Shown here in pieces: positions 25,543 through 33,698 of a DNA stretch of 45,187 bases. Position numbers and translations under genes: made by a program. Every line of letters begins with the position of its first letter. Position 1 is the stretch's first letter. The notes under the pieces were generated by a model, which worked only from the letters and a program-made list of their open reading frames with translations, had not been told where the DNA came from and made no database searches. This DNA is from Flavobacteriales bacterium UBA7612 (GTDB taxonomy: Bacteria; Bacteroidota; Bacteroidia; Flavobacteriales; Weeksellaceae): positions 38,514 to 83,700 of the forward strand of contig DLJQ01000010.1 of the NCBI GenBank assembly GCA_002484335.1. The letters run 5' to 3'.

Positions 25543-27042
25543 ATGATTGATAAAAAATTACATAAAAGTCAGCTAAAGGCTGAATATCTAACAAATTTCT
25601 ACGAAAGAAATTTGTTAAAGAAATATGCAGCCGATACTGTTGACAGTGTTAATGAAGAATGTGGTGTTTTTGGTGTTTATTCACCAAATAAAATAAATAC
25701 ATATTCTATAACACAATTTGGTTTATTTGCACTTCAACATCGTGGTCAAGAGGCTTGTGGAGTTTCTTTTTTGAAAGATGGAAATATTAAAACAGTAAAA
25801 AAAGCTGGTTTAGTATTAGATGTTTTTAAAACTATGGAATCTGATATTGAAGAATATCAAGGGAATGCTGCTATTGGTCATACTCGATATACAACGGCAG
25901 GTGACGGACATAGAAGAAATATACAGCCACTTTATACATATAATATCTATGGTAAACCTCATTTTTCTATTGCTCACAATGGAAATTTGATTGAAGTCGA
26001 AGGTTTAAGAAAAGAATTAGAAGCAGAAGGGTTACCATTCTTAGCAACATCAGACACTGAAGTTCTTTTACGTTCTATTCAAAAATATTCTCATTTGGAT
26101 ATGGTTGAAGCGATACAAAAAGGAACAGAAAAAATAAAAGGTGCATTTTCTGTGTTATTATTGGCAAACAATCAATTAGCTGCATTTCGTGATCCAAACG
26201 GAATTCGACCATTATGTATGGGAAAGCTGGATGATGCTTATGTATTCTGTTCAGAGACTTGTGCTTTAGATGCTGTTGGAGCTGAATTTATTCGAGATGT
26301 AGAACCAGGAGAATTAATTGTTGTTGATGAAAATGGTTTAAAATCATATTCTTTAAATCAACCTTCAAGAAAAAATATTTGTGCGTTCGAATATATTTAT
26401 TTTGCTCGTCCAGATTCTAATATTGAAGGAAATGAAATTTATGATTTAAGGGTTGAATCAGGAAGAAAATTATACGAACAGTCTCCTGTTGATGCTGATA
26501 TTGTTATTGGTGTTCCCGATTCTGGTATTCCATCAGCAATCGGTTATTCAGAAGCTTCAGGTATTCCTTATGAACCAATTTTGATAAAAAATAGATATAT
26601 GTCTCGCTCTTTCATTGTTCCATCACAGGAAATGAGAGAAAGAGTAGTAAATCTTAAATTGAATCCAATCAAAAATAAAATCAAAGGAAAGCGTCTGGTT
26701 GTTTTAGATGATTCAATTGTTCGAGGTACAACTTCAAAATTATTAATAAAAATTTTGAAAGAAGCAGGAGCAAAAGAGATACATTTCCGATCAGCTTCAC
26801 CTCCAATTATAGCTCCATGCTACTTAGGAATTGATATGCCATCAAAAGCAGATTTAATTTCTGGAAATAAATCAATTAAAGAAGTTGAAAAATATCTTAA
26901 TGTAGATTCATTAGATTTCTTAACTGTAAATAATTTAATTGATTTATTAGGTAGTGATGAACATTGTTTTGGATGTTTTACAGAAAAATATCCTGTTAAT
27001 TATAGTAATCAAACACAAGAAGAATCAACTTCTTGTTGTTAA
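25543..27042 (+). CDS. purF: Amidophosphoribosyltransferase
   Basis: 499 residues. It commits PRPP and glutamine to purine synthesis. The mature N-terminal nucleophile is C40 in NEECGVFGVY, implying a 39-residue propeptide, longer than the 11 residues of the B. subtilis enzyme. The glutaminase domain has FALQHRGQEACG and IGHTRYTTAGD; the PRPP site is VVLDDSIVRGTTS. Four cysteines in NICAFEYIYFARPDS, APCYLGIDMPS and HCFGCFTEKYP match the 4Fe-4S ligands of the Bacillus-type enzyme, so it is probably an oxygen-sensitive iron-sulfur enzyme. It lies between purC and purM in the operon. Confidence 0.96.
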   Translation: MIDKKLHKSQLKAEYLTNFYERNLLKKYAADTVDSVNEECGVFGVYSPNKINTYSITQFGLFALQHRGQEACGVSFLKDGNIKTVKKAGLVLDVFKTMESDIEEYQGNAAIGHTRYTTAGDGHRRNIQPLYTYNIYGKPHFSIAHNGNLIEVEGLRKELEAEGLPFLATSDTEVLLRSIQKYSHLDMVEAIQKGTEKIKGAFSVLLLANNQLAAFRDPNGIRPLCMGKLDDAYVFCSETCALDAVGAEFIRDVEPGELIVVDENGLKSYSLNQPSRKNICAFEYIYFARPDSNIEGNEIYDLRVESGRKLYEQSPVDADIVIGVPDSGIPSAIGYSEASGIPYEPILIKNRYMSRSFIVPSQEMRERVVNLKLNPIKNKIKGKRLVVLDDSIVRGTTSKLLIKILKEAGAKEIHFRSASPPIIAPCYLGIDMPSKADLISGNKSIKEVEKYLNVDSLDFLTVNNLIDLLGSDEHCFGCFTEKYPVNYSNQTQEESTSCC

Positions 27043-27095
27043 ATTGTTAAACGAAATTCTATTTATGAATTTCGAAAAACTAAATCATAATTAAA

Positions 27096-28088
27096 ATGAG
27101 TAATACATATAAACAAGCCGGAGTAGATAAAGAAGAAGGTTATCAAACGGTATCAAAAATTAAAGAAGCTGTTGCAGCAACACATAATGAGAACGTGTTA
27201 AATGGAATCGGAAGTTTTGGAGCTTTTTACCAATTAGGAGGTTATAAAAACCCTGTATTGGTTTCTGGAACTGATGGTGTTGGTACAAAATTACGTGTCG
27301 CTTTAGATTCGAAAATTTATGATACAGTTGGAATAGATTGTTTTGCGATGTGTGCAAATGATATTCTTTGTCATGGTGCAAAACCTTTATTTTTCTTAGA
27401 TTATTTAGCTTGTGGAAAATTAGATTCTGATGTTGCGGCAGAAATTGTTTCTGGAATTGCAAAAGCATGTAAAGAAACAGGAACAGCTCTTATCGGAGGA
27501 GAAACAGCAGAAATGCCAGGAATGTATAAAGTTGGTGATTATGATGTTGCAGGTTTTTGTGTTGGAGTTGTAGAACGTGATGAAATAATTGATGGCTCTA
27601 AAATAAAAGCAGGACAAGCAATTGTAGCTTTACCAGCGAGTGGCTTTCATTCTAATGGTTTCTCATTAATTCGTAAAATATTTCCAGATTTTAATGAGGA
27701 ATTTGAAGGAAAACCTTTATATGAAACATTGTTAGTTCCTACAAAATTATACCAGAATGATATTTTTGCAATTAAAGATGTAGGAATAGAAATGTCAGGA
27801 ATTGCTCATATTACTGGAGGAGGTTTATATGAAAATGTACCTCGTATTATTAATAATGGTTTATCTGCTGTAATAGAGAAATCAAAAATTAATGTTCCTA
27901 CTGTAATGCAAGAATTAGCAAAGCGAGGAAATATAGCAGAAGAAGAAATGTTCGGTACATTTAATATGGGAGTTGGAATGATTGTTATTGTTAATCAAGA
28001 AGATGCTCAAAAAGTAGTAGATATTGTAAAAGGAAGTGCTATAGTTGGAGAAATTCAAGAAGGAGATAATAAAATTATTCTGAAATAG
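27096..28088 (+). CDS. purM: Phosphoribosylformylglycinamidine cyclo-ligase (AIR synthase)
   Basis: 330 residues, normal length. It closes the imidazole ring of AIR from FGAM with ATP. Clear signatures: SGTDGVGTKLRVAL, FAMCANDILCHGAKPLFFLDY, ALIGGETAEMPGMY and HITGGGLYENVPR. Last gene of the promoter-proximal purine group, it starts 53 bp after purF and is followed by a strong terminator, after which unrelated genes intervene before purN. Confidence 0.97.
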   Translation: MSNTYKQAGVDKEEGYQTVSKIKEAVAATHNENVLNGIGSFGAFYQLGGYKNPVLVSGTDGVGTKLRVALDSKIYDTVGIDCFAMCANDILCHGAKPLFFLDYLACGKLDSDVAAEIVSGIAKACKETGTALIGGETAEMPGMYKVGDYDVAGFCVGVVERDEIIDGSKIKAGQAIVALPASGFHSNGFSLIRKIFPDFNEEFEGKPLYETLLVPTKLYQNDIFAIKDVGIEMSGIAHITGGGLYENVPRIINNGLSAVIEKSKINVPTVMQELAKRGNIAEEEMFGTFNMGVGMIVIVNQEDAQKVVDIVKGSAIVGEIQEGDNKIILK

Positions 28089-28106
28089 AATCATTTCAAT
28101 AAAATA

Positions 28107-28141
28107 TAAAATCGGATAAGTTTACTTATCCGATTTTTTTA
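28107..28141 (+). terminator. Terminator of the purLCFM operon
   Basis: atcggataag (28111-28120) / cttatccgat (28125-28134), ttta loop, followed by a T run. The stem core atcggata recurs in the terminator at 33664-33693, and the aag-ttta-ctt apex recurs at 8677-8709. Confidence 0.92.
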
Positions 28142-28186
28142 TGCATTATTCTATTTAATAAATCTTTATATTTAGAAAAAAATGAT

Positions 28187-28504
28187 ATGAATATTTTTTT
28201 ATGGATAATATCAATCTTAGGACTAATTATGAGTATTATTATGTTTATACCTTCAATAATGTCTTTAGGAGCTCCGAAAATAAAATCAGAAAAAACACTT
28301 AATCAATGGATGAATTTAATTGTTAATTTGTTTCTAAGATTAACGTTATTCTATCCAATAGTTTTTATCTTAGGAATTATTATATCACTTTTTTTTAATA
28401 TATATATAGAATTGTATTTTACAATCTATCTTCTAGTTCTTCTTTTTTTATTCATTTTATGGAGATTTTTTGAAAATAAACTTATTTCAAAAACTTTAGA
28501 TTAA
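28187..28504 (+). CDS. Small membrane protein of unknown function
   Basis: 105 residues with three hydrophobic segments: about 4-24 (LWIISILGLIMSIIMFIPSI), 50-70 (LTLFYPIVFILGIIISLFF) and 73-93. A polar stretch, GAPKIKSEKTLNQWMN, lies between the first and second. No family is recognised. It stands alone between two terminators, just after the purine operon, so it is probably transcribed by itself. The ATG at 28187 is preceded by an A-rich stretch. Confidence 0.6.
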   Translation: MNIFLWIISILGLIMSIIMFIPSIMSLGAPKIKSEKTLNQWMNLIVNLFLRLTLFYPIVFILGIIISLFFNIYIELYFTIYLLVLLFLFILWRFFENKLISKTLD

Positions 28505-28533
28505 AATAATACTTATTTTAAAGTATTATTTTC
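28503..28533 (+). terminator. Terminator after the small membrane protein gene
   Basis: AT-rich hairpin aataatactt (28505-28514) / aagtattatt (28521-28530) with a T run after it. It overlaps the final codon region of the gene. Confidence 0.65.
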
Positions 28534-28543
28534 ATTTTAACTT

Positions 28544-28615
28544 ATTCTATTTACCTACATATATATTCTGTTTACCTCTAAAATTTAATCATTCAATTTC
28601 TTAACAATATTTTTG
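28544..28615 (+). promoter_or_regulatory. Promoter with tandem direct repeats ahead of the dioxygenase/LytTR operon
   Basis: attctatttacct (28544-28556) is repeated as attctgtttacct (28565-28577), 12 of 13 bases identical with a 21-bp period. Next come a -33-like TTTA (28584-28587), a 20-bp spacer and TATTTTTG (28608-28615), putting the start near 28622. Two short direct repeats one helical double-turn apart are the usual LytTR target geometry, and the operon's last gene is a LytTR regulator. The imperfect -33 fits an activated promoter. Confidence 0.6.
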
Positions 28616-28633
28616 ATTTATAGAAATGAGGAT

Positions 28634-29269
28634 ATGATAAGATTATGTAAAGCTGAAAATAGAAATTTATTTGAAAATAATTTCTTACGTATAAATGCAT
28701 TAGATGAAAAAACTAATGTTTCTGATTTTGCTTTTATTGATGATATAGCCTTAAATGAACATGGTATTTATCAAAAAGTAATAAAAGATAGTGGTTATCT
28801 TATTTTATTGCCTTTGTTAAATGGTATTCGTCTTAATATGAATGGATTTAATTGGACTATAAAGACAAATCAAGTTTTTGTATACTATTTAGAAAAAGGA
28901 TCTATCATAGAAATCTTAGGAGAATTAAAAGATGAATACTCATACTTGTATTCTTTGTTTTTAATCAAACCAAAAGAAAAAATTAGTAATAGTATAGCTC
29001 CAATTGAATTAGAAAGAAATAATCATTTAAATAAAATAGTTAGACATAGTTTATTCAATGTTTTTCTTGGAAAATTTGAAGATAGAAAAGAATCCGAATT
29101 ACCATTAAAAAAAGTAGAAAGAAGCTGGTTAGTTATTTCATTGACAGGAATATTTGAAGTACATGATCGACTTATAGAATCTAGAGATTTACTTTCTATA
29201 GGTTCTGATGAACATGTAGATTTTGAATCCTTAAGTGAAGATTCATTATTAATGGTAATTGATTATTAA
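28634..29269 (+). CDS. Pirin/cupin-like protein
   Basis: 211 residues from the ATG at 28634. An in-frame TTG at 28613 lies inside the predicted -7 element and is rejected. The C-terminal part, GIFEVHDRLIESRDLLSIG then a hydrophobic end LLMVIDY, matches the closing cupin strand pattern of flavobacterial pirin-like proteins (G-x-F-E-V-x-x-R-L-x-x-R-D). The first half is more divergent and lacks the usual metal-binding histidines, so catalysis is doubtful. It is the first gene of the dioxygenase/LytS-LytTR operon, 24 bp before the first dioxygenase. A quercetinase-like or sensory role is a guess. Confidence 0.55.
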   Translation: MIRLCKAENRNLFENNFLRINALDEKTNVSDFAFIDDIALNEHGIYQKVIKDSGYLILLPLLNGIRLNMNGFNWTIKTNQVFVYYLEKGSIIEILGELKDEYSYLYSLFLIKPKEKISNSIAPIELERNNHLNKIVRHSLFNVFLGKFEDRKESELPLKKVERSWLVISLTGIFEVHDRLIESRDLLSIGSDEHVDFESLSEDSLLMVIDY

Positions 29270-29293
29270 TTAAAAATATAAAAAAGTATAAAA

Positions 29294-30037
29294 ATGGAAA
29301 GAAAAGAATTTTTAAAAAATAGTCTAGGTTTCTTAGGAACAGCACTTATTTTACCAAAAGTAACTATGTCTTGTAAAAGTGATGATAATTCATCAGTAAC
29401 ATCAGATTCAACAACTACAGAAGTAGGAACAAATGAATCTTGTACTGTATGGCCAACAGAAACAGAAGGTCCATTTCCTACAAAAATACCATCTAGTTAC
29501 GTACGTACAGATATTGTTGGGGATAGAACAGGTGTAGATGCTACTATTGAGATTATAATTCAGGATGTTAATAATAGTTGTGCTCCAGTAGAAGGTATTA
29601 TCGTTGATATCTGGCATTGTGATAAAGATGGAAATTATTCTCAATATGGAGGAACACAAATGCAACAAACGAATTATCAATCTTATAATTTTTTAAGAGG
29701 AAGACAAGTAACAGACTCTAATGGTAAAGTGAAATTCACTTCTATTTTTCCTGGTTGGTATATGAGTCGAGCAACACATATACATGTACATGTATATGAT
29801 AAAAGTGGTACATCTGTAAAAGTAACACAAATAGCATTTCCAGAAAGTAGTGCTAGTGCTGTTGTAGTTGTAAATTCTGCAACTTCTTATGGATATACAA
29901 AAGGAATGTCAGGTTATACTTATAATGCGCAAGATAATGTCTTTTCTGATGATACAACAGGTCAACAAATAGCAACTGTTTCTGGTAGTTTGAGTGAAGG
30001 ATATACAATTTCCTCAACAATAAAAGTATTAATATAA
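29294..30037 (+). CDS. Lipoprotein intradiol ring-cleavage dioxygenase-like protein
   Basis: 247 residues. The N-terminus combines a Tat-like start (ERKEFLKNSLGFLG) with a lipobox-like VTMSC (C27), suggesting an exported lipid-anchored protein. The remainder is the intradiol dioxygenase beta-sandwich: WPTETEGPFP, VDIWHCDKDGNYSQYGG with an iron-ligand tyrosine, YNFLRGRQ, and FPGWYMSRATHIHVHVYD supplying the second tyrosine and two histidines of the non-heme Fe(III) site. Cytoplasmic relatives cleave catechol or protocatechuate; the substrate of this exported form is unknown. It lies 1 bp from a close paralogue, a clear tandem duplication. Confidence 0.88.
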   Translation: MERKEFLKNSLGFLGTALILPKVTMSCKSDDNSSVTSDSTTTEVGTNESCTVWPTETEGPFPTKIPSSYVRTDIVGDRTGVDATIEIIIQDVNNSCAPVEGIIVDIWHCDKDGNYSQYGGTQMQQTNYQSYNFLRGRQVTDSNGKVKFTSIFPGWYMSRATHIHVHVYDKSGTSVKVTQIAFPESSASAVVVVNSATSYGYTKGMSGYTYNAQDNVFSDDTTGQQIATVSGSLSEGYTISSTIKVLI

Positions 30038-30038
30038 A

Positions 30039-30878
30039 ATGAACAGAAAAGATTTTATAAAAAATAGTTTAGGGTTTTTAGGAGCAAGTTTAATTGTTCC
30101 TAAGGTTCTAATGAGTTGTAATAACTCAAAAGCAGACCAAAAATCAGATTGTGAAGTTTGGGATTCTGAAACAGAAGGTCCATTTCCAACAAAGCAACCA
30201 TCAAGTTATTCTCGTTCTAATATAAAAGGAGATAGGACAGGAGTGAGCGCTGTTATAAAGATTACACTAACCGATGTAGATGATAATTGTATGCCTTTAA
30301 AAGATGCTATTGTAGATATTTGGCATTGTGATAAAGATGGAAATTATTCTCAATATGGAGGAATGGTCATGCAGCCTACAGATTATAAGTCATATAATTT
30401 TTTGAGAGGAAGACAATTAACGAATGAAAAAGGTGAGGTTCAATTTAGTTCAATTTTCCCTGGGTGGTACATAAGTCGCGCAACACATATACATGTACAT
30501 ATTTATGATAAAACAGGTAAATCATTAAAAGTTACACAAATTGCATTTCCAGAAGGTAATGATTCTGCTGTAGTTTTGGTTAATGCTGCGAAATCTTATG
30601 GTTATACAAAAGGAATGGAAGGATATACCTATAATGCAGATGATAATGTTTTTTCTGACGATGTTGATGGTAATCAAATAGCAAAAGTTTCTGGTAGCCT
30701 AGAAAAAGGTTTTATGATTGATGTAAATATTGTAATTTCAACTAAAAATATAGAAGAATTTAAAGAACCAATGGGAGGTCCTGGAGGACCAGGAATGCCA
30801 CCACCAGATGGAAAAATGGGACCACCTCCAGGAGGAAAACCAATGGTGCCTCCAACAACAGTACAACAACAAAAATAG
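30039..30878 (+). CDS. Second lipoprotein intradiol dioxygenase-like protein with Pro/Gly-rich tail
   Basis: 279 residues, closely similar to its upstream neighbour through the whole catalytic domain (WDSETEGPFPTKQPSSY, VDIWHCDKDGNYSQYGG, FPGWYISRATHIHVHIYD, SYGYTKGMEGYTYNADDN). Lipobox VLMSC gives C27 as the probable acylated residue. All four expected iron ligands (2 Tyr, 2 His) are present. It differs by a roughly 35-residue proline/glycine/methionine-rich tail from about residue 243 (GGPGGPGMPPPDG, GPPPGGKP), absent in the paralogue. It starts 1 bp after the first copy and ends 3 bp before the next gene, so expression is tightly coupled. Confidence 0.88.
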   Translation: MNRKDFIKNSLGFLGASLIVPKVLMSCNNSKADQKSDCEVWDSETEGPFPTKQPSSYSRSNIKGDRTGVSAVIKITLTDVDDNCMPLKDAIVDIWHCDKDGNYSQYGGMVMQPTDYKSYNFLRGRQLTNEKGEVQFSSIFPGWYISRATHIHVHIYDKTGKSLKVTQIAFPEGNDSAVVLVNAAKSYGYTKGMEGYTYNADDNVFSDDVDGNQIAKVSGSLEKGFMIDVNIVISTKNIEEFKEPMGGPGGPGMPPPDGKMGPPPGGKPMVPPTTVQQQK

Positions 30879-30881
30879 AAT

Positions 30882-31397
30882 ATGTCAATAAAGATTCATA
30901 AAGTACAATTTGCTTTTCGATTAATTATAGATGCTAAGACAACATCTGTATGGGAGAAGTATGTTTTAGAAGCAACATATAGAGAATATTATTTGCAAGA
31001 ACAACTTTTTCAGGATGCAAATAATAAAGTTGATTCTTTTATGGATCTTAAACGACTAAATCCTAAAGCAGAACAATTGCATTATTTAGTTGGAATGAGT
31101 TCTATTCATTATATAGAGCAATTGAAAGGAAATCTTTATCAAATTAAAGATAATTTAAATAAGAATCATCTTAAATTCATTAATTTTGAAATAGATATTA
31201 TTAATTCATCCAATAAAAATTTTAATGAACATAAGATTGGAATTACATTTTACACGCAACAATATTATTACTTTGGTGAAGTAAATAATTGTTATTTAGT
31301 AGCAGAAAATATAGATAATACTGATTTAATTCAAACCATGCTGATTCCAAATCGACCATTTTTTTCAATCTCATCAATCTCAATAAAAGATGAATAA
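30882..31397 (+). CDS. Unknown protein encoded between the dioxygenases and their two-component system
   Basis: 171 residues, no signal peptide or membrane segment. The N-terminal half is helical and charged (TTSVWEKYVLEATYREYYLQEQLF); the second half is richer in beta-forming residues (KIGITFYTQQYYYFGEVNN). I do not recognise the family. It is packed into the operon, 3 bp after the second dioxygenase and overlapping the sensor kinase by 8 bp, so it is made with both. A partner role in signal transduction or dioxygenase function is possible but not shown by the sequence. Confidence 0.65.
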   Translation: MSIKIHKVQFAFRLIIDAKTTSVWEKYVLEATYREYYLQEQLFQDANNKVDSFMDLKRLNPKAEQLHYLVGMSSIHYIEQLKGNLYQIKDNLNKNHLKFINFEIDIINSSNKNFNEHKIGITFYTQQYYYFGEVNNCYLVAENIDNTDLIQTMLIPNRPFFSISSISIKDE

Positions 31398-32436
31398 AAA
31401 AATTACAAAAAGAGAAATTATAATTTTCTCTATAATTTCAGTCGTATTTATATTAATTCCTTTTTTATCTGTTTCAAATAATGATACAGCCAATAATGTT
31501 TTATTTGAAACAAGGCATTTCAGAAGGATGTTATTTGAGAACATATTATTATTGATGTTCTTTTTTCTGAATTATTTCTTATTAATTCCAAAATTGTATT
31601 TCAAAAGAAAGTATATAGTTTATACTTTAATTTTAATCGCTTGTTTTTTTATTGTTTATAAAATTCCTGAATGGAGTTTTCATTTACAAAAAATGCCTAG
31701 AAAAGAGCCTCCAAGGTTTGATAAATTTAGACATGATGGTCCTCCTCCTCCAAATTTTGTAATGTGGAGTCCGAAAATATTAATGTTTTTTTCTTTGGCA
31801 ATAATTTCTCTTTTCATAAGACAAAATAAACGTTATGTAGAAATGCAAGAACAGAAACAATTGTCAGAAATTGCTTATTTGAGAGCTCAAATAAATCCTC
31901 ATTTCTTATTTAATACACTAAATAATATTTATGCATTAACACTTCAAAAATCAGATTTTGCATCAGATGCTGTAATGAAATTATCTAAAATGATGAGATA
32001 TGTAGTATCACACTCATCAAAAGATTTTGTTCCATTAAGAGAGGATTTAGAATACATAAAAAATTATATAAAATTACAACAACTTCGTTTGATTAATAAT
32101 AATTCAATCGTTTTTCAAATTAATGGAGATGTTTCAGATATAAAAATTTCACCATTATTATTAATTAATTTTATAGAGAATGCTTTTAAATATGGTATAA
32201 TTGATGATGAATATAATCCAATTAAAATAAATATTTCTATTGATAATACAACATTAACAATGTTGGTAGAAAATACAATTCTAGAAGATGTAAATCTTAT
32301 TGAGGAACAAAGTGGAATAGGATTAAAAAATACCAAGAAGCGTTTAGATGTAATTTATGCAAATCGCTATCAACTAGAAGTAAAGGAAACAAGTTCCAAT
32401 TATTTTGTTAGATTAAAATTATTTTTAAATGATTAA
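31390..32436 (+). CDS. LytS/YehU-family sensor histidine kinase
   Basis: 348 residues. Four transmembrane segments are visible (about 12-32, 47-66, 73-92, 128-147). The loop between segments 3 and 4 is proline-rich (PRKEPPRFDKFRHDGPPPP) and is predicted to face the periplasm. The catalytic part has the family phosphoacceptor motif LRAQINPHFLFNTLNNIYAL and an ATPase domain with FIENAFKYG and GIGLKNTKKRL. Such kinases lack a large sensory domain and sense through their membrane segments. It overlaps its neighbours by 8 bp on each side; the following gene encodes the partner LytTR regulator. Confidence 0.92.
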   Translation: MNKKITKREIIIFSIISVVFILIPFLSVSNNDTANNVLFETRHFRRMLFENILLLMFFFLNYFLLIPKLYFKRKYIVYTLILIACFFIVYKIPEWSFHLQKMPRKEPPRFDKFRHDGPPPPNFVMWSPKILMFFSLAIISLFIRQNKRYVEMQEQKQLSEIAYLRAQINPHFLFNTLNNIYALTLQKSDFASDAVMKLSKMMRYVVSHSSKDFVPLREDLEYIKNYIKLQQLRLINNNSIVFQINGDVSDIKISPLLLINFIENAFKYGIIDDEYNPIKINISIDNTTLTMLVENTILEDVNLIEEQSGIGLKNTKKRLDVIYANRYQLEVKETSSNYFVRLKLFLND

Positions 32437-33115
32437 AGCAATTGCTGTAGATGATGAACCTCTAGCCTTGATAGTTTTAGAAACATACTGTAAAAGAAAT
32501 AATGAGGTAGAATTAATAAAAACTTTTTCAAATTTAAAAGATGCTCAAAAATATATCAATCAATTTCCTATTGATTTAATGTTTTTGGATATACAAGTTT
32601 CAAGAACAAATGGAATGGAATTTTATAAGAAATTAGAAAATAAAATTCCAGTGATATTTACAACCGCATTCGAAGAGTATGCTGTAGATGGTTTTAATGT
32701 CTCTGCATTAGATTATTTATTGAAGCCAATTGAATATGAGCGATTTGAAGAAGCGATTTGTAAAGCTAAAAATAGTTTAGGAAATAATAAAGTTAAAAAC
32801 GAAAATGATTTTTTATCAATTCGAGCAGATTATAAATTAAATAAAATTTATTACGAAGAGATAGAATATATTGAAGGATTAGATGATTATGTAAAAATCC
32901 ATTTATCTGATAATAAAAAGATAACTGCAAGAATGTCTATGAAATCTCTTTTAGAAAAACTACCTGATAATCTTTTTATTAGAGTACATCGTTCCTTTAT
33001 TATTCCTACAAAAAGAATTAAATCAGTTCAAAATAAATCAATTTTCTTAGAGAATAAAGAAATTCCTATTGGGGATACTTATAAATCTGTAGTTTCAGAT
33101 ATTTTTAAGAATTAA
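32429..33115 (+). CDS. LytTR-family response regulator
   Basis: 228 residues. The receiver domain has acidic pair DDEP, phosphoacceptor D in LMFLDIQVSRTNG, T in IFTTAFE and K in YLLKPIEYE. The LytTR DNA-binding domain (about 125-228) contains IEYIEGLDDYVKIHL, the MSMKSLLEKLP segment and FIRVHRSFIIPTKRI. LytTR proteins bind two short direct repeats about 21-22 bp apart. Such a pair, attctatttacct/attctgtttacct, lies before the first gene of this operon and is a candidate site, making this a self-regulating dioxygenase locus. A strong terminator follows. Confidence 0.93.
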   Translation: MIKAIAVDDEPLALIVLETYCKRNNEVELIKTFSNLKDAQKYINQFPIDLMFLDIQVSRTNGMEFYKKLENKIPVIFTTAFEEYAVDGFNVSALDYLLKPIEYERFEEAICKAKNSLGNNKVKNENDFLSIRADYKLNKIYYEEIEYIEGLDDYVKIHLSDNKKITARMSMKSLLEKLPDNLFIRVHRSFIIPTKRIKSVQNKSIFLENKEIPIGDTYKSVVSDIFKN

Positions 33116-33135
33116 CTTTCATTCAGTATTTTTAT

Positions 33136-33166
33136 AAAAAGCTCAACTTATGTTGAGCTTTTTTTA
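33136..33166 (+). terminator. Terminator of the dioxygenase/LytTR operon
   Basis: aaaaagctcaac (33136-33147), ttat loop, gttgagcttttttt (33152-33165): a strong rho-independent hairpin with T run. Confidence 0.92.
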
Positions 33167-33240
33167 GTATATATTGTTTTTGCTAAATTATAATTTATTA
33201 TATTTAATTGATAATTAACAATTTATAAAAAATAATTAAT

Positions 33241-33642
33241 ATGAAAAAACTAGTATTATTTTGTGGTTTATTTATTTCTAGTATTGCTTTTTCTCAAGAA
33301 GGTTTTCCTGGGACAGATAATGGTAATATAGGTGGAGGAAATGGATCGAACAATGGTTCTATTGATAATAGAGAAGTTACAATTACATGCTTACCTAATA
33401 GTAAATCTTTTAGATATTATCTTCCTCCAGCTGATTTCCAATTAGGTGAAGGACAAGAGAATGTTGAAATATTAGTGAGGAAAGTCAATACTAATGAAGT
33501 AGTTTATGATTTTAGCTCTCCATCTGCAACCATGGGGCTTATACGTGTAGGAACATCAATTCCTGAAGAATTCTCAATACAAGTTATTATTACTGAAAAA
33601 AGTGGAGTTGTATTTGGAAATTTCACAAATTGTGTTCTATAA
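33241..33642 (+). CDS. Secreted hypothetical protein
   Basis: 133 residues with an obvious signal peptide (MKKLVLFCGLFISSIAFSQ, cleavage after FSQ or before it). A glycine/asparagine-rich linker follows (about 25-40: TDNGNIGGGNGSNNGS), then a small beta-rich domain with two cysteines (ITCLPNSK and TNCVL), which could form a disulfide. No family is recognised. It is a single gene between two terminators, in an AT-rich context without a clear -7 box. Periplasmic or exported localisation is the only firm statement. Confidence 0.65.
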   Translation: MKKLVLFCGLFISSIAFSQEGFPGTDNGNIGGGNGSNNGSIDNREVTITCLPNSKSFRYYLPPADFQLGEGQENVEILVRKVNTNEVVYDFSSPSATMGLIRVGTSIPEEFSIQVIITEKSGVVFGNFTNCVL

Positions 33643-33663
33643 AGGTTATTAGAAAATTAAAAT

Positions 33664-33698
33664 AAAATCGGATAAATTAATTTATCCGATTTTATTTT
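33664..33698. terminator. Bidirectional terminator
   Basis: aaaatcggataaa (33664-33676), ttaa loop, tttatccgatttt (33681-33693): a perfect 13-bp stem serving the secreted protein gene and the convergent gene at 33692. Its core matches the purM terminator stem. Confidence 0.88.
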
